Below are positions 24,661 to 35,353 of a stretch of 64,000 nucleotides of DNA, piece after piece. The notes beneath the pieces are model-generated. The model saw only the letters and a list, made by a program, of their open reading frames with translations. It was not told the DNA's origin and made no database searches. The stretch comes from Akebia trifoliata (Eukaryota; Streptophyta; Magnoliopsida; Ranunculales; Lardizabalaceae): assembly GCA_017979445.1 (NCBI GenBank), contig CM030706.1, positions 18,648,967 through 18,712,966 on the forward strand. Direction: 5' to 3'. The translations under genes and the position numbers were made by a program. Each line of letters starts with the position of its first letter. The stretch's first letter is position 1.

Positions 24661-25320
24661 TATCTATTCCGTGTTGAACAACACCCAAGCTTGCACCAAA
24701 CACATCCTCATCGGATCACACGAACAAGTCTTTTGAAATTTCTGAGTAAATTCATTATCCCCTCGTGTTCCTCTAGATATAGGAGGGTTTCTATTTGAAT
24801 CTCTTTAGGAATTATTTTCTGTTCCGAGGTCAATAACCTTTGTTTTCTCGATTAAACGTGTAGCCTGACTCTTATCTTCTTACTCAAGAAAGAAATCTAT
24901 CCTTGAAACCAGATTAGTAGTTAATTCGTTAATGCGCTCGAGGTATTCAAATATTTCCTTTAGCCAATCAAATTCAAAAGGAGCGACAGACACCTCTATG
25001 ACTCGACAAACTAACTCAACTCAACAGAAAAAAGTAGACTCAATCTAAAGAAAATATGACATTGAAAAATTGGACTCGAGCTAACTCAAATAACTCATGA
25101 AAACTCAATACAACTACCCACAATGGGCTTGATTAGGACTGAGGACTGAGACATTGCTTATAACCGACAAGACTAAAGTACTATGATCTTCAGGGAATAA
25201 CTGGGCGATGTTGAGAAATTCTAAAGGATTGATTTGGCGTTGACGTTCGTTCCAACTGACTGGACTAGTGACCCTAGCTAAACGATGGACGATTGAGCTT
25301 AGGTACAATGATAACCCTTA
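24661..25320 (-). pseudogene. Protease-RT linker and RT N-terminal remnant, element C
   Basis: It matches D at 63.35-64.0 kb: the GTTGAACAACACC-type segment, the CCGAGGTCAATAACCTTT-type segment, and at the far end INPLEFLNIAQLFPEDHSTL (25,114-25,308), which parallels IEDHGVLVLLV in D. Only fragments are readable, with no catalytic motifs. It shows that C lost everything from RT to mid-integrase. Confidence 0.6.
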
Positions 25321-26741
25321 AACCTCTTTGAAGGTGAATTTAACCAATTTCAGTGTCACCCCCTTGATAACATTTTAAATGAACCCTGAGATTTTATTGA
25401 ATTCTGTGCACCAATCAATTAAACAATTCATCCGCTTAATGATTATTCAGAAGGAAATAATTTTATTGCACTCTTGAAAATTATTGGAAATAATGTTTTC
25501 ATTGAATAAAACTTTTACAAATCTGATTATTTTTTGCAAGTCATTTTCTTTTTAGAAAAACATATTTTGATAATTTTACAAGGTCCATGCAAAAAAATAG
25601 ATTTTTGACGAAAAACATATTTCAAAAAATTTTCATGCAAAAATAGATATTTTGTAAATCATTTTTCCTTAATTTTCTTTTCTTTCGGAAAACATTTTCT
25701 TCTGAAAAATATTTTTTCTCTGAAAAATAGTTTGTTATTTGGAAAGCATTTTCTCTTGGAAAATTTTGTTCTTATGGAAAATATTTTCTGGAAAACACTT
25801 TTTCTTAGAAAACATTATTTTCTAGAGAATAACACTTTTTTTGAAAAACATTTTTTTTTAAAGAACACTTCTTTTGGAAAATAATCTTTTCTGAAAAATA
25901 TCCTTCCTGTAAACTATTTGTCTTCTTTTGCAAATTTGATTTCCATTTAAATGGCTCGGCCCACCATGATTATTGGATAGGGATGGACTGGGTCATTATT
26001 GTAAAAGAATGGATTCTTTATTGGGTCGGTGCACCCATTTTAATTTTCAAAAATGACATTTTTGATCCTTGAGGACAATCATACACCCTGATCTCATCAT
26101 TCACAGCACTTACATACATTCATCAATCAACAAGTTCCAATCAATAAACAACCCGGGAACACCCACGATAAGTTCGAGTCGTGACCTACTGGGAAGGTTT
26201 CTAGACTCTAAGCTTACTACGTGCAATGCATTTTTATCTAGCCACCCTTGCCCAAGCACACCTATATACCTTTCGATACGTGGTGACTTGGTTTGATATA
26301 CCGTATAGGTGATAATCTAAAACCTCAATTCACTTCTCTGAAGCCAAAAACAGCCAGTTTGATCTCCAGTTGAGAGGTAGCGCACAATGCTGAGCAAGGG
26401 CCCACTTAAATACCTCTCGTCTAGAATAGACGTAGTCTATCCCCCTCGTACAGTAGGGTACAGCGGGGCAAGATCTTGCTTAGGCACCGGTTTTGACCAA
26501 GAAGTGCAATTGATATACTCAGATTAACTTTTATACCTACGGGGTACGAGTCAAGGGTTGTAGCTTTCATAAATGGTTTGGCATCCCACGAGGGGACCGA
26601 CCACGGACTAGTACTACGTTGGCAATTGGGACATGTGACTGTGTGGCTCACAATAGGACAAAGGCTCAGGTCGCTCCAGCTTGGGTGCATCAATATATCT
26701 CTCAGAATCACCTGATCAGACGGTATTGATGCCCCAGTTTG
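25321..26741 (-). other. Spacer and 5' leader of element C
   Basis: The part at 25,330-25,450 matches the ORF1-gag spacer of E (15,300-15,390, opposite strand). The part at 25,480-25,930 is low-complexity GGAAAATATTTTCT-like sequence, also found at 45,350-45,500 in A. The part at 25,950-26,740 matches A's leader at 45,520-46,333 closely (CCCGGGAACA, TCTAGAATAGACGTAGTC, GATGCCCCAGTTT). ORF1 is therefore deleted in C. No primer site is visible because the sequence ends at the gap. Confidence 0.65.
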
Positions 26742-26841
26742 NNNNNNNNNNNNNNNNNNNNNNNNNNNNNNNNNNNNNNNNNNNNNNNNNNNNNNNNNNN
26801 NNNNNNNNNNNNNNNNNNNNNNNNNNNNNNNNNNNNNNNNN
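26742..26841. other. Assembly gap of exactly 100 N
   Basis: A run of 100 N is usually a placeholder of unknown true length. It separates the leader of C (left) from the 3' UTR of B (right). B's 3' LTR and the rest of C's 5' end are expected here and are missing. Confidence 0.95.
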
Positions 26842-27860
26842 GTTTTTGTTCACCCTTATTGCCCCTGGTGCCACTTACGATTTTCACCAGACCTGGTTTC
26901 CACATTTTTGCGTATCGACATCCTTTTTGGGATTTTCATCGTGCCGATGACTTTGATCTTGCCATAGTCTGATTCTTTTACTCATAGAGCCCTTTCAGGT
27001 TTTCACTATGCCCTTTTAGACCATGTTTGTATTTTTCTGGATTTTTTCATTATAATTTTGCTCGGAGTCTCTGTGTCTTTGTGGCTTGGTGACTCAAGTT
27101 GAGCTACGATATCGGCGACTCTACTCTTGTAATGGCACTCTTTCTTGAGTAATCGATCTAGATTTCCCTCTTGAGTTTGTTGACGACTATTCGTGGTTCG
27201 GCAACTCAAGTTGAGCTGCGAGATCGGCTACTCTACACTTCGAGTACTCTTTTTTTTTCGAATATCCGACCTGCATTCCCCTCTCGAGTCTTCCAACGAC
27301 TAATAAGACTTTTGAGGTCCAGACCAAGTAGCAAGATCATTGGTGCTGCCAATGTCATTATGTTGTCCTAGAACATTCCCTGATCAAAAAGGACTTTTGT
27401 TGGGACGAAACGTTGGCTTAGGCTTATGGTAGTGGCAGGATACAAAAAGGTTATGGTCTGGATTTATCTAGAATGGATTAGACATGGGGTTCGTCTATTT
27501 TTTTTTCGAAAAGGTGATCTGTGTCTCCTCCCAGCGTCTCTCGAACTTGTTTAGGCTGGAGATTTGGGTCGAGCTCAGATCAAGTGTCCGAGTTTTTGAC
27601 TTTTTTGATTTTTTTGCATTTTTAGCCGTTTACAGTTTATCCTCATGCGGGCCAGGAGTACCTTAGATGCTTTGATCTCTTTGATTTTCTTTTCTTTTGC
27701 CACCTCTTTTTTTTCAATTTTTTTTTGTATCGTTTGGTAGTTGTTGACTTGTCCCAGTCTTAGGTTAAGAAATGAAGGTGATGGCTCACAAGGGTTGACT
27801 AAGGTTAGATAATTTATTTGGGATAGTAAATATATTCTTTCATCATCTCAGGGTCAGATC
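26842..27860 (-). other. 3' UTR of element B
   Basis: Non-coding. It aligns along its length with A at 34,310-35,350. There are two or three imperfect copies of a block containing CAAGTTGAGCTGCGAGATCG / CTACTCTACACTTCG (27,090-27,310), and a TCATGCGGGCCAGGAGTACC motif at 27,641. The left end is lost in the gap. Confidence 0.65.
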
Positions 27861-29998
27861 TCAGGCATAGTATTTCTTGACAGTGTCAGCATTGATCGGT
27901 TGCGGGAAGACTTGTCCGTCCATCTCTGTAAGGATCAGAGCTTCTCCTGTCATTACCTTCTGTACGATGAATAGTCCCTCATAGTTTGGTCAAAATTTTC
28001 CTCTGGCGTCTTCTTGGATTGACAAAATCTTCTTCAGAACAAGGTCTCCTGGTGAGAAATCTCTAGGCTTGACTTTCTTGTTGTAGGCACGGGCTATCCG
28101 TCGTTGATAGATCTGTCCGTGGCAGATGGCTGCGAGGCACTTTTCTTCAATCAAATTTAGTTGATCAAACCGAGCTTGAATCCATTCCGCTTCGTCTAAC
28201 TCTGCTTCTTTAAAGATCCGGAGGGAGGGAATCTCAACCTCTACGGGTAAGACTGTTTCCATTCCGTAAACCAAAGAATACGGAGTTGCCCCAGTCGAAG
28301 TTCTGAACGAGGTTCGATAGGCATGGAGTGCAAAAGGCAACATGTCATGCCAGTCTTTGTACGTAACCACCATCTTCTCGATGATTTTCTTGATATTCTT
28401 GTTGGCTGTCTCGAATGCTTCGTTCATCTTGGGTCTATAGGGTACAGAGTTGTGATGAGTGATCTGGAAATCTTCGCACATCTTGATCATATCTTTTTAT
28501 TGAAGTTCTTGACGTTATCAGTCACTAATCCGCTGGGAAGCCCATATCTGCAGATAATGTTGTTCTTGACAAACCTCAGGACATTACTTCTCTTGACGTT
28601 GGCGTATGAAGCAGCTTCTACCCACTTGGTGAAGTAGTCGATAGCCACTAAGATGAAGAGATGCCCATTTGTAGCTTTAGGTGAGATTGGCTCGATAACA
28701 TGCATTCCCCAGAGCGAAAAAGGCCTAGGCGTAGTCATATTATGCAATTCTGATGGCGGAGCATTGATCTTGTTGGCGTAGATTTGGCACAGATGGCATT
28801 TGCGGACATACTGATAGCAGTCACTTTCCATTGTTGTCCAGTAATATCCCATCCGCATAATCTTTTTTACTAGCATATGACCATTCATGTGAGGTCCACA
28901 GACTCCACCATATACAGTCTCGATTAATCGTTTTGCTTCTACTTTTACCACACATCTGAGCAAGACCTCGTGGTGGGACTTCTTGTACACAATACCATTG
29001 CTTAAAAAGAATTGCCCTGCCAATTTCTAGATAGTCCTTCTGTCATTTGGCGTTGCATCTGAGTGAAGGATTCGATCTTCGAGATATGCCTTGATGTCTG
29101 AGTACCAAGGCTTTTCTTCAGATTCTTCTATTTCGACCGGTAAGCAATAAGCCGGTTCATCTTCAATTCCAATCTCAATTGGATCGATGATCAGATCTTC
29201 TGAAATACTAATCATGGAAGCAAGTGTAGCTAGTGCATCGGCAAACTGGTTCTTAGCTCTTGGCATGTATGTGAATGAGATTATGTCAAAGTGTGAGCTT
29301 AGATCCTCTAGATACTCGTGATAAGGGACCAGTCTTTGTTCCCGAGTCTTCCATACTCTAGTCGTCTGATAGACTACTAAGCTTGAATCTCTTAAAACAT
29401 CAATCTCATCTACCTCGAGATCTAGTGCTGCTTTTAACCCTGCTATGCATGCTTCGTATTTAGCCTCATTGTTAGAGCATTGGAACTTCAACCTGATTGC
29501 GATTGGTACACAGGACCTATCTGGTTTAATCAAGACTGCCCCTATTCCATTTCCTTTCTGATTGGCTGCTCCGTCGAAGTACATCTTCCAGCCTGGTTCT
29601 TCGTCATCACCATCGTTTTCAATCTCAGTAAATAATATAGCTTCATCCAGGAAGTTTGTCTTTAACGGCTCGTAGTCAGGAAATGGGTGTTCGGCGAGGT
29701 GGTCCGCGATGGCTTGTCTTTTGATGGCTTTTTGAGTGACATAGGTGATGTCAAACTCAGATAACAATAACTACCATTTTGCTGTGCGGCCCATTAGCGC
29801 TGGTTTTTCGAATAGGTACTTCAGGGGGTCCATCCTAGTGATAAGCATAGTCGAGTAGCTAAGCAAATAATGACGCAATCGTTGAGATGCCCAGACTAAT
29901 GCACAGCAAGTCTTCTCAATTGTTGAATACTTTACCTCATACTCGATAAATTTCTTGCTGAGATAATAGATAGCCTGTTCCTTCCGTCCTGATGCATC
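27861..29998 (-). pseudogene. pol: pol 3' part of element B: RNase H, second RNase H, integrase
   Basis: On - : the end of the RT-linked RNase H (EQAIYYLSKKFIEYEVKYST, CALVWASQRLRHYLL), then the second, Tat-type RNase H (MYFDGAANQKGNGIGAVLI; NNEAKYEACIAGL; RDSSLVVYQT; NQFADALATLAS), then integrase. Integrase has the HHCC finger (GPHMNGH...CHLCQ) and the core VAIDYFTKWVEA, VTDNVKNF, FETANKNIKKI. The first catalytic Asp is changed: GMHVIEPI where A has GIDVIGQI. In-frame stops lie at 29,771-29,773 and 29,027-29,029, a frameshift near 28,490, and a stop at 27,990 before the true end KKYYA. Non-functional. Confidence 0.9.
29994..29998. repeat. Target-site duplication of A (left copy)
   Basis: GCATC directly precedes the left LTR of A. 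The same GCATC follows the right LTR at 49,757-49,761. Joining across one copy restores the RNase H frame of B (...HDASGRKEQ), with one CAA-to-TAA stop beside it. Confidence 0.95.
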
Positions 29999-32190
29999 TT
30001 TAGACACGTGATTTCATCATTACGATGACCACATCTACAATGGTTTGGAGTCGTCACCATTCATTTTTGTAAGTGGGTGTGAATGGTCACCCGATGTGCA
30101 TTTTTTAGAAAATGTGACATTTTTGGCATTTAGTGACTCTCGATGGATAGGAACTAATCGAGCCTTGAGATTCGGGGTAAGCGGTTCGCTTGGAGAAAAG
30201 GGAAGGTCTTAGGCACCTTTTTCTCCCCACTAAATAGTGGTAACCTCAACTCAACTCGGTCATTTTGATTTAAAAAATACAAAAAATAAAGTGCCACGTG
30301 TTGTGTATTTGTACCCTAATAGGGATTTATTTTTAGCTTGATTATAGGATCATCCCATTGAAGGGGATGATCCTTATAAACCTTTTCCTTGAGAAGAGAG
30401 GAAGGGGATGATAGAAGAGGCAGGGAGAGAGGGTGTAGAAGAGATGGAGATTATTTTTGTTGCACCTATCTTGTATCTTCTTTCTTCTTTTTTTATTCTT
30501 CTTTGAGTCCTTAGTATTTTAAGAAAATACAACTCTTTTTTGGTTGAAGGACTAGAGAAGAGATGATGAGAGAGATGAGTGTAGTATGTGATTTTTTTTT
30601 TGTGAGACTTGGGGAGGATTAGTGTGAGGGAATTGATAAGATTTTTCTTAGTGAGAAGGGTGATAGTTGTTAGTAAAGAGAGAGTTGGGGAGAAATTTTG
30701 TAGTGAAAGTTGGGAGAATTTTTGGGAAGAGGATGAGGGTATTTATAGATGTTGGGGAGTTATATTAGGGATATAATGGGGTGAAGTGAAGAAAAATGAT
30801 AGAATGGTTATAAGTTTGAGAGTGAAGTGGGTGTAATTTAGAGAAGATTGGAGGGTATTTAAGGAATGGGGGTTAAATAGGTGAGTTTTGACCCAAATGG
30901 TTTGGATCCTACCCAACCCATTTGGGTGGAGTGTTTGGTGAGGTGAGTTTAAGATGGTGGTTGTGATTAAATGGTATTTGATTTAAGAGAATTGAGGATT
31001 TAAAGAGGTGGTTGATGATATTTTGGGAGGGTGAGGGAGATGATGCCATGTGTCAAAGTGGGTGAGAATGAAGGGTTAAAATAGGTTGATGGGAGAGGTT
31101 GAGTGTTTGACTTGAGAGGATGGTGTAGGTTTAGGTTGTAGATGTGGATTTTGTAGGGAATGATGAAGGTAGATTAGGGGAGGTATAGGTTAGGGGTGTG
31201 GGTGTGGGTAGATGTCTTTGATTTGAGAGAAAAGGTGATGGGTTGATGTGTGGGTAGATGAGATTTAAATAAAATTAATGGGGTAGGTAGTTGGGTGAGG
31301 GAGGTGAGATGGGGTGATGACATGTGTCATCTTTTGATGATAAAATAGTGATTGGTTGATGTGGGTTGTAGTTTATGGGTTAGGGTTGTGGGTTGGATAA
31401 TGAATTGGATATGGTTAATGATTTGTGGGCTTTGTAGTGTTGGGCTTGGGTTTTAGAAATGATTTTGGGTTTTAGGGATTGGTTGAGGGTTATTTTGAAA
31501 TGGATTTTAAGGGTATAGGTTGGTTTTAGATTTTAGGTGATGTGGGATTGATTATAGGCTAGGGGTAAGGTGAGAAATCGATTTAGGAAAGTATTGAGGG
31601 CTTGTGGGCCTCAGGTGGGCCTATGGTTTTTGCTGGTTCGGAGGCGGAGCGGTGGTAGTAGAGGAGGGGTAGGCATCCTAAGTCTCACATTTTTTTAATT
31701 TATTAATTTTTTGAGATTTTTGAATTTATTGAATTAATCAAAATGCCACGTGTTGGCAAATCGGGCTTTTTAGGCCCGTTGGAGAATTTCATCGAACATT
31801 CTGGTATTCTTAGATACAAAGGCGGAGAGGTGATGGTTTAGACAAATAAAGGATAGGTCAAACCACTTTGGTAGGTCCTTTCGACCATTGAAAGGTCTCA
31901 GGGGCCTCGGTGTAATTAAAACATCACAGAGTTGTGATTTGGGCTTTTGAAGCCCGTTGGCCAATTTTGTCGAAAAATCGACGTTTTGAATGTAGCGCGG
32001 TAGATGGGAGCGTGCCAAATCTTTTTGGTGGACCTACTAACCCATTGAGAGGTGTTAGAGGCTTTGATTTGTCAAAAAAAGTCATATTTCGATTGGTTTG
32101 GGCTTTTGAGGCCCGTTGGCAATTTTTATTGAAAAGTCTGTATTTTTGGGCTCTTTCGAGTTTGGGCCCGTTCAAATTGGGGTGTCTACA
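29999..32190 (-). mobile_element. 3' LTR of element A (2,192 bp)
   Basis: On - it runs from TGTAGACACCCCAATTTG to ...AAATCACGTGTCTAAA; the last bases TACA have mutated (+ strand TTTAGACAC, where the 5' LTR has TGTAGACAC). A purine tract adjoins the high end. It contains a G-box CACGTG at 31,747-31,752 and 30,295-30,300, a TATA box at 30,740-30,748, the U5 block at 30,205-30,217 and a one-base variant of the primer-site decamer at 30,047-30,056. U3 on + is G/T-rich with many GGTGATG-type words. Confidence 0.93.
30740..30748 (-). promoter_or_regulatory. TATA box of A's 3' LTR
   Basis: On - it reads CTATAAATA, followed by CCCTCATCCTC and a C/T-rich leader-like stretch. The same element is at 48,318-48,326 in the 5' LTR. 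Confidence 0.65.
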
Positions 32191-32205
32191 GCTTCTCTTC
32201 TTTGC
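32191..32205 (-). other. Polypurine tract of element A
   Basis: On - GCAAAGAAGAGAAGC immediately precedes the LTR start TGTAGACACC. It primes plus-strand synthesis and confirms that this LTR is the 3' one. Confidence 0.8.
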
Positions 32206-32503
32206 AGGAATTGCGTGCAAAGAACTGCAAAGAATAGACTAAACCCCTATTTGCACGGGCAAACACGACTTCGAATTTCGGATTAAATTGATAAATTTTG
32301 TGGAAAATGGCGCCTTAAGCACGGGGTCTAACAGAGTTTTGCCTTATTAATTCATTGATCTCGATGGCGCGGAGCTCGTGTCAAATCGGAGTTGACTGCA
32401 ACTCGAAAGGTTTTTTTTGAAATTCTTTTGATTTTTTTTTTAATTTCCTCTTCATTGCCCTCTTTTGTTGATCTTGCTCTGTTTCTATCATAAGCTAACC
32501 CTC

Positions 32504-33800
32504 TCAATTCATGCATTGTCCTTTGATACCTTTGATCCTTTCAATGGTGCAAGCACTGAGGTTGTTAGCAGTCGCCACAAATCTAAGAGAGAGTTTTGCA
32601 GTTGGAGCACAAGCAATATGGTTGTTAACAACTGTCACTGATCCAAGAGAGAGTTTTGCTGTTGGAGCACTCGCAATATGGTTGTTAACAGCTGTCACTG
32701 ATCCAAGAGAGAGTTTTGCTGTTGGAGCACTTGCAATATGGTTGTTATCAGCTGTCATAGATCCAAGAGAGTGTTTTGCAGTTGGAGCACAAGCAATATG
32801 GTTGTTAACAGCTGTCACAGATCCAAGAGAGAGTTTTGCAGTTGGAGCACAAGCAATATGGTTGTTAACAGCTGTCATTGATCCAAGAGAGAGTTTTGCT
32901 GTTGGAGCACTCGCAATATGGTTGTTAACAGCTGTCACAGATCCAAGAGAGAGTTTTGCAGTTGGAACCGAATCAACCAAGATCTGGAATGCGACAGTCA
33001 ATAGAGATCCACCAGACCCAACTTCAGTAATTCTACCTCTATTTACTGTTAGCCCATCGGGGAGTATAGCAAAACCAAGGAGAAGGAGTGCTACACAGTC
33101 TGGGTCTCCCCCATTTAGAACCACATTCATTGCAACAATATCAACAGGAACATAGATTACAAAAGAGCCCGTTGTATCGGTGCTACTCTCTTAATATCAA
33201 CATGTTGCTCTGGCTGGTATTTGGAGTATTAACTCGCAGTAGAGAGACACAATTACCAAGATCTCTGCCATTTTAGCAATATGTGTTATTTCTTGAACAG
33301 CACCGCCATTAGAAAGAATATCCCACTCACTTCTAAAGTTCTCATCGGGAAGGAAATTGAAAACTCTCTTTGGTGAGACTTGAAATTCTGCTGTCATCAC
33401 TTGAAGGGCTCTTTTATAATTTTCTGCTAGCCTTTTGATACGACCTCAAGAGTCGCTGCTTTTGAAACAATGTTAGAAAACACGGTGGACCACTGATTCA
33501 CATCCATAAGGATCTCAACAAAGTTAATGTGATTCATGATAACAATGGCTGTTTCTCGAGAAGCTTCTGATTTCAATCCAAATGATTTCGGCCCAATTCC
33601 CCTTGGGAATGTTTGCATGTACTCATCTTCACTTAGAATCTCACAAGCATCGTAAGGCCACGCATCCATAAGGGTTTCCCTAATCTTATAAACTCTTCCA
33701 TTGCTGCAACTGCGAGTTCGATGATCAATGGTTTATTTACCTCAGTAGGCCCGGAGAGTGATCTCAGGAGGAGCTTGCTTGGGGTCCCTGCTTCGATGCC
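32504..33800 (-). pseudogene. Captured HD-Zip class IV homeobox gene fragment (START and C-terminal regions)
   Basis: On - the sequence reads [87 protein letters not shown] (START domain), a 1-nt frameshift, then [11 protein letters not shown]. It jumps to [31 protein letters not shown], then [47 protein letters not shown] and, after the repeats, ACTIERIK. These are signature stretches of ATML1/PDF2-like HD-Zip IV proteins, nuclear regulators of epidermis genes. The homeodomain, zipper and most of the middle are absent. No introns remain in the joined parts that I can see. It lies inside A's 3' UTR, in the sense orientation of A. It cannot make the normal protein. Confidence 0.9.
32571..32970 (-). 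repeat. 60-bp coding minisatellite inside the captured gene (7 copies)
   Basis: The codons for [20 protein letters not shown] are repeated head to tail. The marker GAGAGTTTTGC (+ strand) recurs exactly every 60 bp from about 32,591 to 32,951. A normal HD-Zip IV protein has this segment once. Sixty is a multiple of three, so the frame stays open on - and, by chance, also on + . Copies differ at few sites, so the expansion is fairly recent. Confidence 0.92.
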
Positions 33801-35353
33801 CTTTGCGTCTTGTCTAGTGAATCATGATGCTTCAGACGCTGAAAAAATGATGATGAGTCAGGCTGCCAGGATCCGTGCTTTGGAGGAACGCCTTGACTCT
33901 TTTTTTCATGATGTTTGATTGACTGCGTTGTATTAACTCTTTTTGTATTTTCTTTTAATTACAAAATGTTGAAAGATTAATGCAAAGAAAATAGGTTTTG
34001 TACTTACTTGGCCTCAGGTGCATCTAATGCTTTGAAAACTTGAAGTTTGAATAAGTCCTAGAATCTTCATCATCGGCCAAAATAGTATTTTTTTCTTTTT
34101 TAAAATTTTATGAAATATCTTTATCAAATGAGTACGATAAATTCAGAGTTTGTAAAATCTTTGGTTGCGACGATCTTGGTGTTTTTGCCAACCATAGAGG
34201 ATATAAACGTCAATTACTCTTTTGATTCCTTTAGAGTCATTCCCAGTGCCCTGGAATTGGAAGACTATTATCTGTTTGGGTCTTGGGATTTTTGAAAGAT
34301 TTTGCCGTTCACAGTTTATACTCTTGCGGGCCAGGAGTTGTTTTTTTTTTTTTGTTAACCTTTATTGCCCCTGATGCCAATTACGATTTTCATCAGACCC
34401 GATTTCCACATTTTTACGCATAGACGTCCTTTTTGGGATTTTCATCGTGTTGGTGGCTTTGATCTTGCCATAGTCTGATTCTTTTACTCATAGCGCCCTT
34501 TCAGGTTTTCACTATACCCTTTCAGACCATGCTTTTATTTTTCTAGATTTTTCATTACAATTCTACTCGGAGTCTCCGTGTCTTTGTGGCTTGGTGACTC
34601 AAGTTGAGCTGCAAGATCAACTACTCTACTCTTGTAGTGGCACTTTTTCTTAAGTAATAGATCTAGATTCCCCTCTCGAGCTTGCTGACGACTATTCGTG
34701 GTTCGACAACTCAAGTTGAGCCGCGAGATCGACTACTCTACACTTCGAGTACTCTTTTTTTTCGAATATCCGATCTGGATTCCCCTCTCAAGTCTTCCAA
34801 CGACTAACAAGACTTTGAGGTCCGGACCAAGTTGCAAGATCCTTGGTGCTGCCACTGTCATTATGTTGCCCTAAAACATTTCCTAATCAAAAAGGACTTT
34901 AAGTAGGACAAAACGTTGTCTTAGGCCTATGGTAGTAGAAGGTTACAAAAAGGTTAAGGTCTAGGTCTTAGTTTATTTAAAGTGGAGTAAACATGGGGTT
35001 TGTCTATTTTTATTTCGAAGAAGTGATCTATGTCTTCTCCCAGCGTCTTTCGAACTTGTTTAGGTGGGAGATTTGGATCGGGCTCAGATCAAGTGTCGAA
35101 GTTTTTGACTTTTTTGATTTTTTTGTTTTTTTGTTTTTTTTTTTTTAACCGTTCATAGTTTATCCTCATGCGGGCCAGGAGTACTTTTGATGCTTTTGAT
35201 TTTTCTATTTCTTTCTAATCTTTTTTTTTGTAGTTGTTGACTTGCCCCAGTCTTAGGTTAAGAAATGAACGTGATGGCTCAAAAGGGTTGACTAGGGTGT
35301 GATGGTTTGTTTGGGATAGCAAAAATGGCCTTTCGTCATCTCAGGGTCAGATC
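33801..35353 (-). other. Remaining 3' UTR of element A
   Basis: The part at 34,310-35,350 aligns with B's 3' UTR. A GTTCA[C/T]AGTTTAT..TC..GCGGGCCAGGAG motif occurs near 34,302 and 35,150, suggesting a partial duplication. The part at 33,801-34,310 has no match elsewhere in the window. On + its first portion contains MMSQAARIRALEERL before a stop at 33,918, a coiled-coil-like stretch that may be another bit of captured sequence. No other coding signal was found. Confidence 0.5.

Larger units (their letters stand above)
18292..26741 (-). mobile_element. Element C: internally deleted Tat-type retrotransposon
   Basis: Reading the - strand from high to low coordinates gives leader (26.74-25.45 kb), the ORF1/gag spacer (25.4 kb), protease-RT linker (25.3-24.7 kb), integrase tail (24.66-23.88 kb), 3' UTR with a tandem array, purine tract and 3' LTR. 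ORF1, gag, protease, RT and RNase H are missing. The same landmarks occur in A, B and D, so this is a deletion derivative that would need proteins from elsewhere. The 5' LTR is not seen; the element stops at an assembly gap. At the left end the LTR cuts element E. Confidence 0.7.

Noticed and set aside
26681..26972. Open frames running through the N gap
   Set aside because: They exist only because N codons are read as X.
31770..32242. Overlapping ~100-codon frames in the LTRs of A
   Set aside because: They are in U3 of an LTR, overlap each other on both strands and recur only because the LTR recurs (49,339-49,584).
32511..33155. Open frame of 214 codons on + over the HD-Zip fragment
   Set aside because: It is the shadow of the coding - strand and its 60-bp repeats; the - strand matches a known protein family and the + strand does not.
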